From Alphaproteobacteria bacterium (lineage in GTDB: Bacteria > Pseudomonadota > Alphaproteobacteria > Rhizobiales > CAJQND01), in assembly GCA_024227565.1 (NCBI GenBank), contig JAAEUE010000270.1, positions 1 to 36,934 of the forward strand: DNA of 36,934 bases, read 5' to 3'. Under the pieces are notes generated by a model. The model worked only from the letters and a program-made list of their open reading frames with translations. It did not search any database and was not told where the DNA came from. The position numbers and the translations under genes were made by a program. This document shows, in pieces, positions 26,289 to 34,324 of this stretch; the stretch's first letter is position 1, and each line of letters starts with the position of its first letter.

Positions 26289-26449
26289 CGCGGGGGGGGG
26301 GACCCGGGGGAGTGGAGGGAGAAGCGGGATGGCGGAGCGGGAGCCTGCCAAAATGAACGCTATATGAATGCCGGGTTCAGGCCCGGTTCCAACGCACTGT
26401 GACATTGTCTCTTCAACATCAGACATCACCTTGCATAGGGCTTGGAACA

Positions 26450-27043
26450 ATGACTAAGACAATACTCACCGCACTCACAGCAGCGATCGCATTCGCAGCC
26501 ATCACGGCTGATGCAAATGCAGCAGCGCGCACCTACTTCAAGCCTAACGTTGATGGCGACCGGGTTTCGGCCTGCCTCAGCAATGGCGGCTCTTGCGGCA
26601 AGCCCGTGGCTGACCGTCTGTGCATCGCACGCGGCTTCGAGCGCGCCCTGACCTACAAGCTGGACCCTGCAGCGAGCACCTCGCGCGGTCTGCGCACAGT
26701 GGATAACGAGCTGGTCGTGGCCGATGGCCTGAAATCATTTGCTTTCGTCAAATGCTACAAGCCTAACCAGGAACCAAGCACGGTGACGTTCAACCAGCCG
26801 GAAAACGCAAAAGGCTCAGCCGGCTTTCGCCTGGCAAGCGCCAGCTGCACCGAAGGTGACGACCACTGCACGCGCGATGCTGCAGACACATGGTGCAAGC
26901 AGCGCGGATTTGGCCTGGGCGCCCGCACCTATGCGGTGAAACTGAACCTGGGCCTGAACAGCGACACATTGTTTGGTGCGGCAAGCGCCGATGAGGTGGA
27001 CCTGGTCTCCTCGTTCTCGACCATCAGCTGCAAGGCACGCTAA
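26450..27043 (+). CDS. secreted cysteine-rich protein with duplicated domain
   Basis: A 197-residue exported protein of unknown function. Residues 1-24 are a Sec signal peptide ending ADANA. The mature part holds two copies of a four-cysteine domain with matching spacing: Cys42, 49, 58 and 102 (gaps of 6, 8 and 43 residues) and Cys133, 140, 149 and 194 (gaps of 6, 8 and 44). Each copy also has an aligned C-x8-RGF motif (CIARGF, CKQRGF). The even number of cysteines suggests disulfides in the periplasm or outside the cell. An earlier in-frame start at 26399 would break the signal peptide. It converges on the TauD gene with a 22-bp gap. Confidence 0.8.
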   Translation: MTKTILTALTAAIAFAAITADANAAARTYFKPNVDGDRVSACLSNGGSCGKPVADRLCIARGFERALTYKLDPAASTSRGLRTVDNELVVADGLKSFAFVKCYKPNQEPSTVTFNQPENAKGSAGFRLASASCTEGDDHCTRDAADTWCKQRGFGLGARTYAVKLNLGLNSDTLFGAASADEVDLVSSFSTISCKAR

Positions 27044-27065
27044 GCCCCCAAAAAGCCAATCAGGA

Positions 27066-27830
27066 TCAACTTTGCGGCGTTTCGCCCAACGTGGTGCCGC
27101 GACGCATGACCCTTATTTCGTTGGCCGTATCGAAGCCCATCGCGCGGTGAAGCAGGCAGCGGTTGTCCCAGACCATGCATTCCCCCGGCGACCAGGTGTG
27201 GCTGTAGACCAACTCATCTGGCACAAGCAGCGTGTTGAGCTCGTCAATCAGCGCGCGGCCGTCCTCATACTCCCAGCCTTGGATTGATTCTGCGTGATCG
27301 CCCAGAAAGATCGCCTTGCGGGCGGTTTCAGGGTGAGCGCGCACAATTGGATGGGGCACGGGCGGCACCTTGGCCTTTTGGGCCTCGGTCATGGGCTCCT
27401 CGCCATGGCGGCGCGAGCGCGAAAAGTCGAGATTGTGAACCGCCTTCAGGGGGGCAACGCGGTCTTTCCAGGCGCCGTCCGTGTGCCAAAAGAGCGTGCC
27501 TTTGTCGGGATGCTTGCCATTTGGCTTGCCGTGCTCATCCATATTGGTGAGCTTGTAGATTTCGGGGTGATCGTCATAGCCATGATACTGGTTCATGACG
27601 TGCACCTGAACCTCGCCGAAGTTGCGCGCCAAAGCCACCTGGGTGGCTGGTGGCAGGTCCACGTTGCGGGACAGAATCAGCTGATAGGCCAGGAACGCCT
27701 CATAGACCTTGCCGAAGATCTCTGTCGAGACCGCCTGGTCCATAGTGACGCCTGAAATTTCGCAGCCGAACGCAGGGTGGAGGGGGTTGATCTCAAACGG
27801 CCAATCGTTCTCAGCAGCATTTTCTGGCAT
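27066..27830 (-). CDS. TauD/TfdA-family dioxygenase with internal in-frame deletion
   Basis: A 254-residue Fe(II)/2-oxoglutarate dioxygenase. The HxD pair is His116 and Asp118 (FWHTDGAW), and the distal His is His228 (WDNRCLLHRAMGFD). Compared with its neighbour at 27842-28705 and the family, about 42 residues are missing after Asp118: the block that holds GGxTxFxDxRxA and the next helix. The sequence jumps from KDRVAPLK to AVHNLDFSRSR in frame. The metal ligands remain, but part of the jelly-roll is gone, so activity is doubtful. It follows its paralogue by 12 bp in one minus-strand unit. The family hydroxylates small acids such as taurine or aryloxyacetates. Confidence 0.85.
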   Translation of the reverse strand: MPENAAENDWPFEINPLHPAFGCEISGVTMDQAVSTEIFGKVYEAFLAYQLILSRNVDLPPATQVALARNFGEVQVHVMNQYHGYDDHPEIYKLTNMDEHGKPNGKHPDKGTLFWHTDGAWKDRVAPLKAVHNLDFSRSRRHGEEPMTEAQKAKVPPVPHPIVRAHPETARKAIFLGDHAESIQGWEYEDGRALIDELNTLLVPDELVYSHTWSPGECMVWDNRCLLHRAMGFDTANEIRVMRRGTTLGETPQS

Positions 27831-27841
27831 CAGTTCTCACT

Positions 27842-28705
27842 CTAAAGCAGTGGGCCGTCTCCACCCACGGTTGCCCGGTGCATGATCCGCCGCTGGGTGG
27901 GGTCATAGGTGCGGCCCCGGTGCAGAACGGACCGGTTGTCCCAAATCACCAGGTCATTGGGTTTCCAGCGGTGCGAATAGATGTGGTCGGGCCGCACGCA
28001 GAAACCGCTGAGCTCGCGCACCAGTGCCCGGCCTTTCTCTACCGGCCAGCCTTCCACGTGCGAGCAATGGCTGCCCACATAGTAGACCTTGCGGCCGGTT
28101 CTGGGGTGTGTCCGCACCAGGGGCTGGCGCTGCGGGGACATCTCCTTTTTCTCCTGATCTGAGAAGATATCGCCGGAAATCAGGGATCTGGAATAGATGA
28201 TGCTGTGCTCGCAGACCAGGTCCTCAAGCTCTTCCTTCTCAATGTCGCCGTAAGGGCCTTCCCAGTCATCGTAACAGGCCCGCAGGTCGGCAAATTCGGT
28301 TTTGCCGCCCTCCGAGGGCACTTCCTTGGCTGACAGGACCGAATAGGTGCAAGGCACCGGCTTGAACGAGCTGTCTGAGTGCCAGAGCAGGTTGCCCTTC
28401 ATATAGATGCCGTGTTTGTCGGAGAGTTTGATCAGGTTGCCGTCATCATCCACATTGGCCAGCATGGTGACCCTCTCGTCGATGCCGCCATATTGATCGC
28501 GCTTGAGCGGTTGTTCCAGGGGGCCGAGGCGCTGGGAGAATTCCACCAGATCAATATCGCTCAACACCTGGTCCTGGAACATCACCACGCCCGCTTCATC
28601 GATCGCTAAGTGGAGCGCTTCAAATGTGTCGTCGGGGATTGGTTTGCTCAGATCTACGCCGGAGATTTCGGCGCCAAATCCGTCCTGTATCGGCGTGACT
28701 TTCAC
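27842..28705 (-). CDS. TauD/TfdA-family Fe(II)/2-oxoglutarate dioxygenase
   Basis: A 287-residue dioxygenase of normal length. The metal ligands are His109 and Asp111 (LLWHSDSSFK) and distal His262 (VIWDNRSVLHRGRTYD); the conserved GGKTEFADLRAC block is present at 133-144. It is the first gene of a two-gene minus-strand unit with a shortened paralogue. The overall pattern is closer to the 2,4-D/alpha-ketoglutarate dioxygenase group than to TauD proper, but the substrate cannot be assigned. Confidence 0.9.
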   Translation of the reverse strand: MKVTPIQDGFGAEISGVDLSKPIPDDTFEALHLAIDEAGVVMFQDQVLSDIDLVEFSQRLGPLEQPLKRDQYGGIDERVTMLANVDDDGNLIKLSDKHGIYMKGNLLWHSDSSFKPVPCTYSVLSAKEVPSEGGKTEFADLRACYDDWEGPYGDIEKEELEDLVCEHSIIYSRSLISGDIFSDQEKKEMSPQRQPLVRTHPRTGRKVYYVGSHCSHVEGWPVEKGRALVRELSGFCVRPDHIYSHRWKPNDLVIWDNRSVLHRGRTYDPTQRRIMHRATVGGDGPLL

Positions 28706-28764
28706 GATCGCTTTCCATTGGTTGATGTCATGATCAAAATGTTGTTTTGGAGTTTAAGTCGGTT

Positions 28765-28905
28765 CTGGGTTTCTTGGCAATTGCTCAAGGAGAAAACCCG
28801 AAGCTTCACTGCGCCCGGCTCTGTCGTCCTCGGGCTTGACCCGAGGAGCCAGGGTGGGGCGCTCGGATTTCTGCGGCTGTGGGCCCTCGGGTCAAGCCCG
28901 AGGGC
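28765..28905. repeat. dispersed palindromic element (copy 2)
   Basis: First unit of a direct duplication of about 141 bp. It contains CTCGGGCTTGACCCGAGG and CCTCGGGTCAAGCCCGAGGG as paired palindromes around GGGGCGCTCGGATTTCTGCG, matching the copy at 11415-11500 in its core. Confidence 0.85.
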
Positions 28906-28948
28906 GACATGTGATGGGTGCGAGCGACCCGGGCGATCACAAGTGCCT

Positions 28949-29090
28949 CTGGGTTTTTTGGCAATTTGCTCTGGGAGAAAACCCGAAGATTCACTGCACC
29001 CGGCTCTGTCGTCCTCGGGCTTGACCTGAGGAGCCAGGGTGGGGCGCTCGGATTTCTGCGGCTGTGGGCCCTCGGGTCAAGCCCGAGGGC
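28949..29090. repeat. dispersed palindromic element (copy 3)
   Basis: Near-identical second unit, in direct orientation 43 bp after copy 2. The similarity starts at CTGGGTTT before the palindromes and ends at AGGGC, with a handful of single-base differences. One palindrome arm has a C-to-T change. The unit ends 42 bp from the 3' end of the enolase-superfamily gene. Confidence 0.85.
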
Positions 29091-29132
29091 TGCATGGGGG
29101 AGAGGCGGATGGAGTGCTCAAACGTGAGTGCC

Positions 29133-30227
29133 TCAGCTCTTCGCCTCGTGGGGCTCCAGCTGTGCCCAGTCGAACACAACCCCGGTGCCAGGCGTGTCCG
29201 GGGCAACCGCCCGGCAATTTTCAACCACCAGAGGGCGCTCGGTGTACTCATCAATCGGGAAGCTGTGCACCTCCAGCCAACCGGCGTTTGATTGGCCGGC
29301 GAGCAAACTCACATGCAGCTCATGCATGCCGTGACTGCAAACGGGGATGCCATATTTGCGCGAAAGCTCGGCAACCTGCAGCCAGCCCGTAACACCGCCG
29401 CAGTTTGAGGCGTCCGGCTGAATATAGGAGAGGGCGGCCTGGTCGAAGGCGTAGCCAAACTCGTGGATGGTGTGCAGGTTCTCGCCCATGGCAAGCGGAA
29501 CGCCGGTGGCTTGGGCAATCTGTGCATAGCCCTCGTAATCATCGGGGATGGTGGGTTCCTCAAACCACAGGATGTCATGGGGCTTGAACGCAAGCGAAGC
29601 GGCAATCGCGTCCTGAACGCTCAAGGCATAGTTGGCATCCACCATGAATGTGAGGTCAGGACCCAAAAGCTTGCGCACGGCTGCGACGCGCTCAACATCT
29701 TCGGCCAGATGCTCACGGCCGACCTTGATTTTCACCGCGTTGAAGCCCCGGTCCAAATAGCCCTGGACGTTGCTGAGGAGCCTGTCCAAGTCGAAGCCCA
29801 GATCAATGCCGCCGCAATAGGCGTTGCAGGTGGTGTCGCCGCCGCCGGCCATTTCACGCAGAGACGCGCCTAGGCGCTTGCCGCGCAGGTCCCACAAACC
29901 TGTATCCACCGCAGAGATTGCGAACGAGGCGACGCCGCCGCGGCCCACATAGTGGATATGCCACTGCATGGCTTCGTAGAGGTCTTCCACGTTGCTTGCA
30001 TCCTGTCCGATGAGGAACGGTGCAAGATCGTGGCGGATCATGGCGACAATGGCCTGCCCGCCGCGTCCGCCGGTGTAGGAGTAGCCGGTGCCTTCACTGC
30101 CATCGTCCAGGCGCACGGTTGCCGTGATCAGCTCAAAATGGGTGTGGTCCCCATGCTTGGCATCCACCAGAACTTCAGCCAACGGCACCTTGAAGAGCCG
30201 GGCCTCAACGTCGGTAACCTTAGGCAT
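29133..30227 (-). CDS. mandelate racemase/muconate lactonizing enzyme-family (enolase superfamily) protein
   Basis: A 364-residue enolase-superfamily enzyme. Catalytic residues of the mandelate-racemase subgroup are all visible: K166 and K168 (VKIKVG), metal ligands D197 (MVDANY), E223 (FEEP) and E249 (GEN), and the His-Asp pair D272 (QPDASN) and H299 (CSHGMHELH). ATG at 30227 overlaps the hydroxyacid dehydrogenase stop by 8 bp and is preferred over an upstream in-frame start. The chemistry is base-catalysed proton abstraction next to a carboxylate, so an acid-sugar dehydratase or racemase is likely. Downstream aldolase and dehydrogenase partners fit a dehydratase. Confidence 0.9.
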   Translation of the reverse strand: MPKVTDVEARLFKVPLAEVLVDAKHGDHTHFELITATVRLDDGSEGTGYSYTGGRGGQAIVAMIRHDLAPFLIGQDASNVEDLYEAMQWHIHYVGRGGVASFAISAVDTGLWDLRGKRLGASLREMAGGGDTTCNAYCGGIDLGFDLDRLLSNVQGYLDRGFNAVKIKVGREHLAEDVERVAAVRKLLGPDLTFMVDANYALSVQDAIAASLAFKPHDILWFEEPTIPDDYEGYAQIAQATGVPLAMGENLHTIHEFGYAFDQAALSYIQPDASNCGGVTGWLQVAELSRKYGIPVCSHGMHELHVSLLAGQSNAGWLEVHSFPIDEYTERPLVVENCRAVAPDTPGTGVVFDWAQLEPHEAKS

Positions 30228-31266
30228 TGGCCGTGCTCCGTTTGGCGAGTTTCGCCGCCCAGCGTCCATTCTCTGTGATCGACCGGTTCACAATGCCGTC
30301 TGGCACCTGGCCGGCGAGGACCGCCAACACCGCATTGACGTCGGCTGCCCCGATGCCGGCGAAACACTGGTCGGTCCAGCACAGCGAATGGGGTGTTGTG
30401 ATGACGTTGTCCAAATGGAAGATTGGATCATCGGCGCTGGATGGCTCCTGTTCAAACACGTCCAAGCCCGCCCCGGCGATCTGCCCCGTGCTCAAGGCCT
30501 CTGTCAGGGCGGCCTGATCCACAATCGGCCCGCGCGCGGTGTTGATCAGGTAGGCAGTGGGTTTCATCAACGCCAGGTGGGCTGCGTTGACAATGCCATG
30601 GGTCTCGTCGCTCAACGGACAGTTGACGCAAAGATAGTCTGACCGCTTGAACAATTCTTCCAGTGAAACAAGCTCGACCCCCAGCCGTTTGGCCACGTCT
30701 GGGTCCGCGAAGGGGTCATAGGCAATGGAGTTCATGGAGAGCGGTTTGGTGATCTCAAACATCTCTGCGCCGATGTTGCCGATGCCAATGGACCCGAGGG
30801 TGAGGCCAATCAGGCCCTGGCCCATGTGGTTGCTGACCTGGGCCCACCCTTCCGGACCTTGGCGGGTCAGGCGGTCTTTCGTCATCAGCCGTCCTGCCAG
30901 GGCGAGGATCAAGGTGAGAATGGCAACCGCAACCGGGCGCCGCACGCCGCTTGGCGTTGTCACAAGGGCCACGTCGTTATCGTCGCAAGCGGCCACATCG
31001 ACGGTGTCAAATCCAACGCCGAACCTTGCGATCAGGCAAAGCCGGCCGTCAGGCGGAAAACTCTCTGCGTCAAATCTCGCACCCAGAAGGATGAGTGCAT
31101 CGAACCCTGCAATGTCGCTCGCGGCGATGCGCCTCTCCGTTACAGGCACATAGGACCAATCGATCTGGGGCTCGTCATCCAAGGGTGACAGATCGAAAGA
31201 CGGGAAGGCCGCGGAGCCATCTGGTTTTCGAAAGTCTGCACTCAAGCCGACACGGAACTTCGCCAT
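30220..31266 (-). CDS. D-2-hydroxyacid dehydrogenase (NAD-dependent)
   Basis: A 348-residue member of the D-isomer-specific 2-hydroxyacid dehydrogenase family. The nucleotide-binding motif [10 protein letters not shown] is at 161-170, and the catalytic triad is Arg245 (NTARG), Glu274 (FEQEP) and His293 (TPHS). ATG at 31266 is preceded by GGGGGAAG; the longer upstream frame gives an Arg-rich tail that looks non-coding. It lies 2 bp after the HpcH/HpaI aldolase stop and overlaps the enolase-superfamily gene, so the three genes form one minus-strand operon. It probably reduces an aldolase or dehydratase product such as a 2-oxo acid, or oxidises the entry substrate. Confidence 0.88.
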   Translation of the reverse strand: MAKFRVGLSADFRKPDGSAAFPSFDLSPLDDEPQIDWSYVPVTERRIAASDIAGFDALILLGARFDAESFPPDGRLCLIARFGVGFDTVDVAACDDNDVALVTTPSGVRRPVAVAILTLILALAGRLMTKDRLTRQGPEGWAQVSNHMGQGLIGLTLGSIGIGNIGAEMFEITKPLSMNSIAYDPFADPDVAKRLGVELVSLEELFKRSDYLCVNCPLSDETHGIVNAAHLALMKPTAYLINTARGPIVDQAALTEALSTGQIAGAGLDVFEQEPSSADDPIFHLDNVITTPHSLCWTDQCFAGIGAADVNAVLAVLAGQVPDGIVNRSITENGRWAAKLAKRSTANA

Positions 31267-31268
31267 GC

Positions 31269-32063
31269 TCAGCTTCCCCCCGCCACTGCGCCGTCGCCGA
31301 CCGATGCTTTGATGGCCGAAAAGCCCTCGTTGAGCGCGCGCTGCAATAGCCACATATCGCCCAGGTAGCAGATGAAATCGAAGCCTTGTTTGAACAGGGC
31401 CGCCCCTTCTTCTGGTGAGCCCACGAGGCGGCCCACGCTTTTGTTGTGCTTGGCGCCAGCCGCAACAACCGCGTCGATTGCGTCGGTGAACAGCGGGTTT
31501 TCAAAGTCGCCCGGGATGCCCAGTGAAGCGCTGAGGTCAAAATGGCCGATCCACAAGCAGTCGACCCCGTCGATCGCGGCGATTGCATCGCAGTTTTCGA
31601 TGCCGTCGGCGGTTTCGATCAGCGGCGTGAGGCAGGTCTTCCTGTTGGCGGCGGCTAGGCCATCCAGCACGCTGGCCGGGTGATAGTCATCATGGGCGAT
31701 GTTCAGGGCGCAGCCCCGGTTGCCGTCGGGCACATAGTTGATGGCATCAAGGCAGGCTTTGGCCTCCTCAACGGTGCCCAGCATGGGCGGGATGATGCCT
31801 TGCGCCCCCACATCACAGGCCCGCGCCAGATGATGATAGGCCTTGGAGGGTGGGCGAACGAGCGAGGCAATGCCGGCGTCATGCAGGTTCCGCAACACCG
31901 CCTTCACGGTTTCAAACGAGAACCCGCTGTGCTCCATGTCGACGAAGGCATACTGGCAACCTGTGCTTTTCAGGATTTGCCCAATGCCCGGTGTTGCAAA
32001 CTCGCCGATATAAGTGCCAAGCTTAAGCTCGCGGTTTTGGGTTAGGTCTTTGAACGACGCCAT
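31269..32063 (-). CDS. HpcH/HpaI-family 2-oxo acid aldolase
   Basis: A 264-residue class II, metal-dependent aldolase of the HpaI/GarL family. Signatures: FVDMEHSGF near residue 41, metal-binding Glu in PLIETADGIEN, and GHFDLSASLGI. It cleaves 2-keto-3-deoxy acids to pyruvate and an aldehyde (tartronate semialdehyde, glycolaldehyde and so on, depending on the member). The ATG has a GAGGGAA ribosome-binding site. It is the first gene of the operon with a hydroxyacid dehydrogenase and an enolase-superfamily enzyme, and it diverges from a lactonase-like gene across 96 bp. The GarR-like reductase at 35294-36190 could take the aldehyde product. Confidence 0.9.
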   Translation of the reverse strand: MASFKDLTQNRELKLGTYIGEFATPGIGQILKSTGCQYAFVDMEHSGFSFETVKAVLRNLHDAGIASLVRPPSKAYHHLARACDVGAQGIIPPMLGTVEEAKACLDAINYVPDGNRGCALNIAHDDYHPASVLDGLAAANRKTCLTPLIETADGIENCDAIAAIDGVDCLWIGHFDLSASLGIPGDFENPLFTDAIDAVVAAGAKHNKSVGRLVGSPEEGAALFKQGFDFICYLGDMWLLQRALNEGFSAIKASVGDGAVAGGS

Positions 32064-32093
32064 GTGGTTCCCTCGTTTTTGCCCTGTACACTA

Positions 32094-32142
32094 TTGCTCG
32101 GGTTCGCTGATGAGCGGGCGAGTATGCGACGAACCTGAGCAA
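32094..32142. promoter_or_regulatory. long inverted repeat in the divergent promoter region
   Basis: Arms TTGCTCGGGTTCG (32094-32106) and CGAACCTGAGCAA (32130-32142) pair over 13 bp with one mismatch (a G-T wobble as RNA), 23 bp apart. They fill the gap between the aldolase and lactonase-like genes, 17 bp before the lactonase ATG. It may be a pair of half-sites for a regulator of both units, or a leader hairpin in front of the lactonase ribosome-binding site. No regulator gene is in the neighbourhood. Confidence 0.5.
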
Positions 32143-32159
32143 CTTGGAAAGACCAACCA

Positions 32160-33062
32160 ATGAACGACCTGCCGATCATCGACGCGCACCACCACTTTTG
32201 GGATTTGGGGCTGAACAAGCATCCCTGGCTGTGTGGGGCGGAACGCATTCCGTTCCGCTATGGGGATTATTCGGAAATCTGCAAAAACTTCCTGGTCGAA
32301 GAATATCAGCGTGTCAGCTCTGCCCACAATGTGGTCAAGACTGTTCACATGGAGGCAGAATGGCGCACGGATGATCCGGTGGGGGAGACCGTGTGGCTGC
32401 ATGAGTTGCACGACAAGACGGGATATCCACATGCGGTTATCGGCCAGGCCTGGTTCGCCCGGGAGGATGTCGCCAAGGTGCTTGCCGGGCATGCCAGCCA
32501 CCCGCTGGTGCGGAGTGTCCGGCAAAAACCTAAGGCTGCAAGCTCGCCAGAGACATTTGTGGCCGGTGCGCCGGGATCCATGGCTGATCCTACCTTCCGG
32601 ACGGGCTATGCGCATCTGGGCCGGCACGGCTTGCATTACGATCTGCAGTGCCCGTGGTGGCACCTGGGGGAGGCGGCTGATTTGGCGCGGAACTTTCCCG
32701 ACACGCTCATTGTACTCAATCATACCGGCCTGCCGTCGGACCGCAGCGCTGCCGGCCTTGCAGGATGGCGCGCGGCGATGGAGCAGTTTGCCGAATGCGC
32801 CAATGTGGTTGTGAAGATCTCCGGGATTGGTGTGCCTGGCCAGCGCTGGAGCGTGGAGCTGAACGGCGACGTGGTGCGCCAAACCATCGAGATGTTCGGC
32901 GCTGAGCGCTGCATGTTTGCCTCCAACTTCCCGGTGGATGGGCTGTGCGGCAGCTTCGATGAGATCTATTCCGGCTTCAAGCAGATCACCTCGCCCCTGG
33001 GCGAGGAGGCCCAGCGCATGCTTTTTCACGACAACGCCCTCAGGGTTTATCGGCCGGTTTAG
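32160..33062 (+). CDS. COG3618-type metal-dependent hydrolase (sugar lactonase-like)
   Basis: A 300-residue amidohydrolase-2 family protein. It begins with IDAHHHFWD (metal His at 10-12), and has further conserved NHTG and FASNFPVD (metal/catalytic Asp) signatures. COG3618 members are typically lactonases that open sugar-acid lactones, such as fuconolactonase. It diverges from an aldolase/dehydrogenase/enolase-superfamily operon, which fits lactone hydrolysis ahead of sugar-acid dehydration. ATG has GGAAAG upstream. The exact lactone is unknown. Confidence 0.88.
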   Translation: MNDLPIIDAHHHFWDLGLNKHPWLCGAERIPFRYGDYSEICKNFLVEEYQRVSSAHNVVKTVHMEAEWRTDDPVGETVWLHELHDKTGYPHAVIGQAWFAREDVAKVLAGHASHPLVRSVRQKPKAASSPETFVAGAPGSMADPTFRTGYAHLGRHGLHYDLQCPWWHLGEAADLARNFPDTLIVLNHTGLPSDRSAAGLAGWRAAMEQFAECANVVVKISGIGVPGQRWSVELNGDVVRQTIEMFGAERCMFASNFPVDGLCGSFDEIYSGFKQITSPLGEEAQRMLFHDNALRVYRPV

Positions 33063-33079
33063 GGGTGGCTTCCATCTCC

Positions 33080-33223
33080 GTCATGCCTGCGCAGGCAGGC
33101 ATCCAGGGGCCGCGCCGTTCTGAGCTAACCGCCCTGGATCCCTGCCTACGCAGGGATGACGGGAGAGGCAGCAGGGATGACGGGAGAGGCAGCAGGGATG
33201 ACGGGAGAGGCAGCAGTGACGCA
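33080..33223. repeat. nested palindrome followed by 21-bp tandem repeats
   Basis: An imperfect palindrome of about 75 bp (33080-33160; GCCTGCGCAGGC start, CCTACGCAGG end) runs directly into three 21-bp units at 33153, 33174 and 33195, each starting GGGATGACGGGAGAGG, plus a short partial copy. The unit is similar to that of the 22-bp array at 3891. The rest of the gap to 33406 is AT-richer and holds nothing I can identify. Confidence 0.85.
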
Positions 33224-33406
33224 GAAGGGTGTAGGGACGCGGGACAGGTGGCAATTTTGCCACTAAATAGTTGATTTAGATTGACGCGCCAATCTCTAAA
33301 ACCGCAGAATTCTGGCAAAAAAACACAAGTGCGAAACGAACCCAATTTCGCGTAAATCTCTGATTCCAGTGAGAAATCGGTGCTATTTGGCCTTAGTGGT
33401 TGAGTT

Positions 33407-34291
33407 TCAGACAGATTCGTTCTGATCGAACAGCTTCAACACCGATATGCCGTCCAGTTCCTGGTGTCCCTTCGAACACAGGATGCGGAACAGGGAGGTG
33501 GCCTGGCTGGACATGGGCGTGGGCGATTTTAAGGTCTTTGCCAGATCGTGCAGCATATCGAAGTCCTTGAGGATCTGGCGGGCATAGCCTTGAGGCTCAA
33601 AGTCGCGCTCGATCATCCGCGGGAAGATGTTCTTCAGCATGTTGGACCCGGCATGCCCGGAGGCGAGGGCCTCAGGGATCTTGCGGGCATCGATGCCGCC
33701 GGCCTCTGCCAACGCCAGGGCTTCGGCCAGAACCGCGTAGTTGTTCAGCACCAGAACCTGATTGACCATCTTTGCCACCTGGCCCGCGCCAACCGAGCCG
33801 AAATGGGTGAACCCGCCGGAGATGTCAGCCATAACGGGCTCGACCTTGCCTATGTCGCCGCGCTCGCCGCCCGCCATGATGGCAAGGGTTCCTGAGCGCG
33901 CTGCCGGGGGGCCGCCGGACACAGGCGCATCAACCCAGCCCATGCCGCACTGGGCCTTCAGTCGTGCGGCCATGTCTTTGGTGTTGCTGACGATGGTTGT
34001 TGAATGATCCACCAAAATCTTGCCGGCACTGCCGCCGGCCGCAACGCCGGCTTCGCCGAACACGGCCTCTTCGACGGCGTCGGTTGAAATGACGCACATC
34101 AGAACGATGTCGCTGGCTTCTGCCACCTCGGCAGAGGAGAATGCCCGTGCAACGCCATGCTCGCCGGCCCGTTCAACCTTGGTGCCGTCGATGTCGTAGC
34201 CTGTGACCTGATAGCCGCATTCGGTCAGGTGGGCGGTGAGGGCCTGGCCCATGAGGCCCAGGCCGATAAATCCTAGCTGCGGTTTGGACAT
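33407..34291 (-). CDS. beta-hydroxyacid dehydrogenase (3-hydroxyisobutyrate dehydrogenase family), copy 1
   Basis: A 294-residue NAD(P)-dependent enzyme. Nucleotide binding: GFIGLGLMGQ at 7-16. The substrate-binding segment DAPVSGGPPAARSG is at 121-134, and the catalytic Lys174 lies in GQVAKMVNQ. It belongs to the group with L-threonate dehydrogenase, tartronate semialdehyde reductase and 3-hydroxyisobutyrate dehydrogenase. It is the last gene of a three-gene minus-strand unit, 33 bp after PdxA2. In that setting an L-threonate-like 2-hydroxyacid dehydrogenase (LtnD) role is attractive but unproven. Confidence 0.88.
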   Translation of the reverse strand: MSKPQLGFIGLGLMGQALTAHLTECGYQVTGYDIDGTKVERAGEHGVARAFSSAEVAEASDIVLMCVISTDAVEEAVFGEAGVAAGGSAGKILVDHSTTIVSNTKDMAARLKAQCGMGWVDAPVSGGPPAARSGTLAIMAGGERGDIGKVEPVMADISGGFTHFGSVGAGQVAKMVNQVLVLNNYAVLAEALALAEAGGIDARKIPEALASGHAGSNMLKNIFPRMIERDFEPQGYARQILKDFDMLHDLAKTLKSPTPMSSQATSLFRILCSKGHQELDGISVLKLFDQNESV

Positions 34292-34324
34292 TTTCGCCTC
34301 CAGTTCATTTTGAAGTTCGACACC

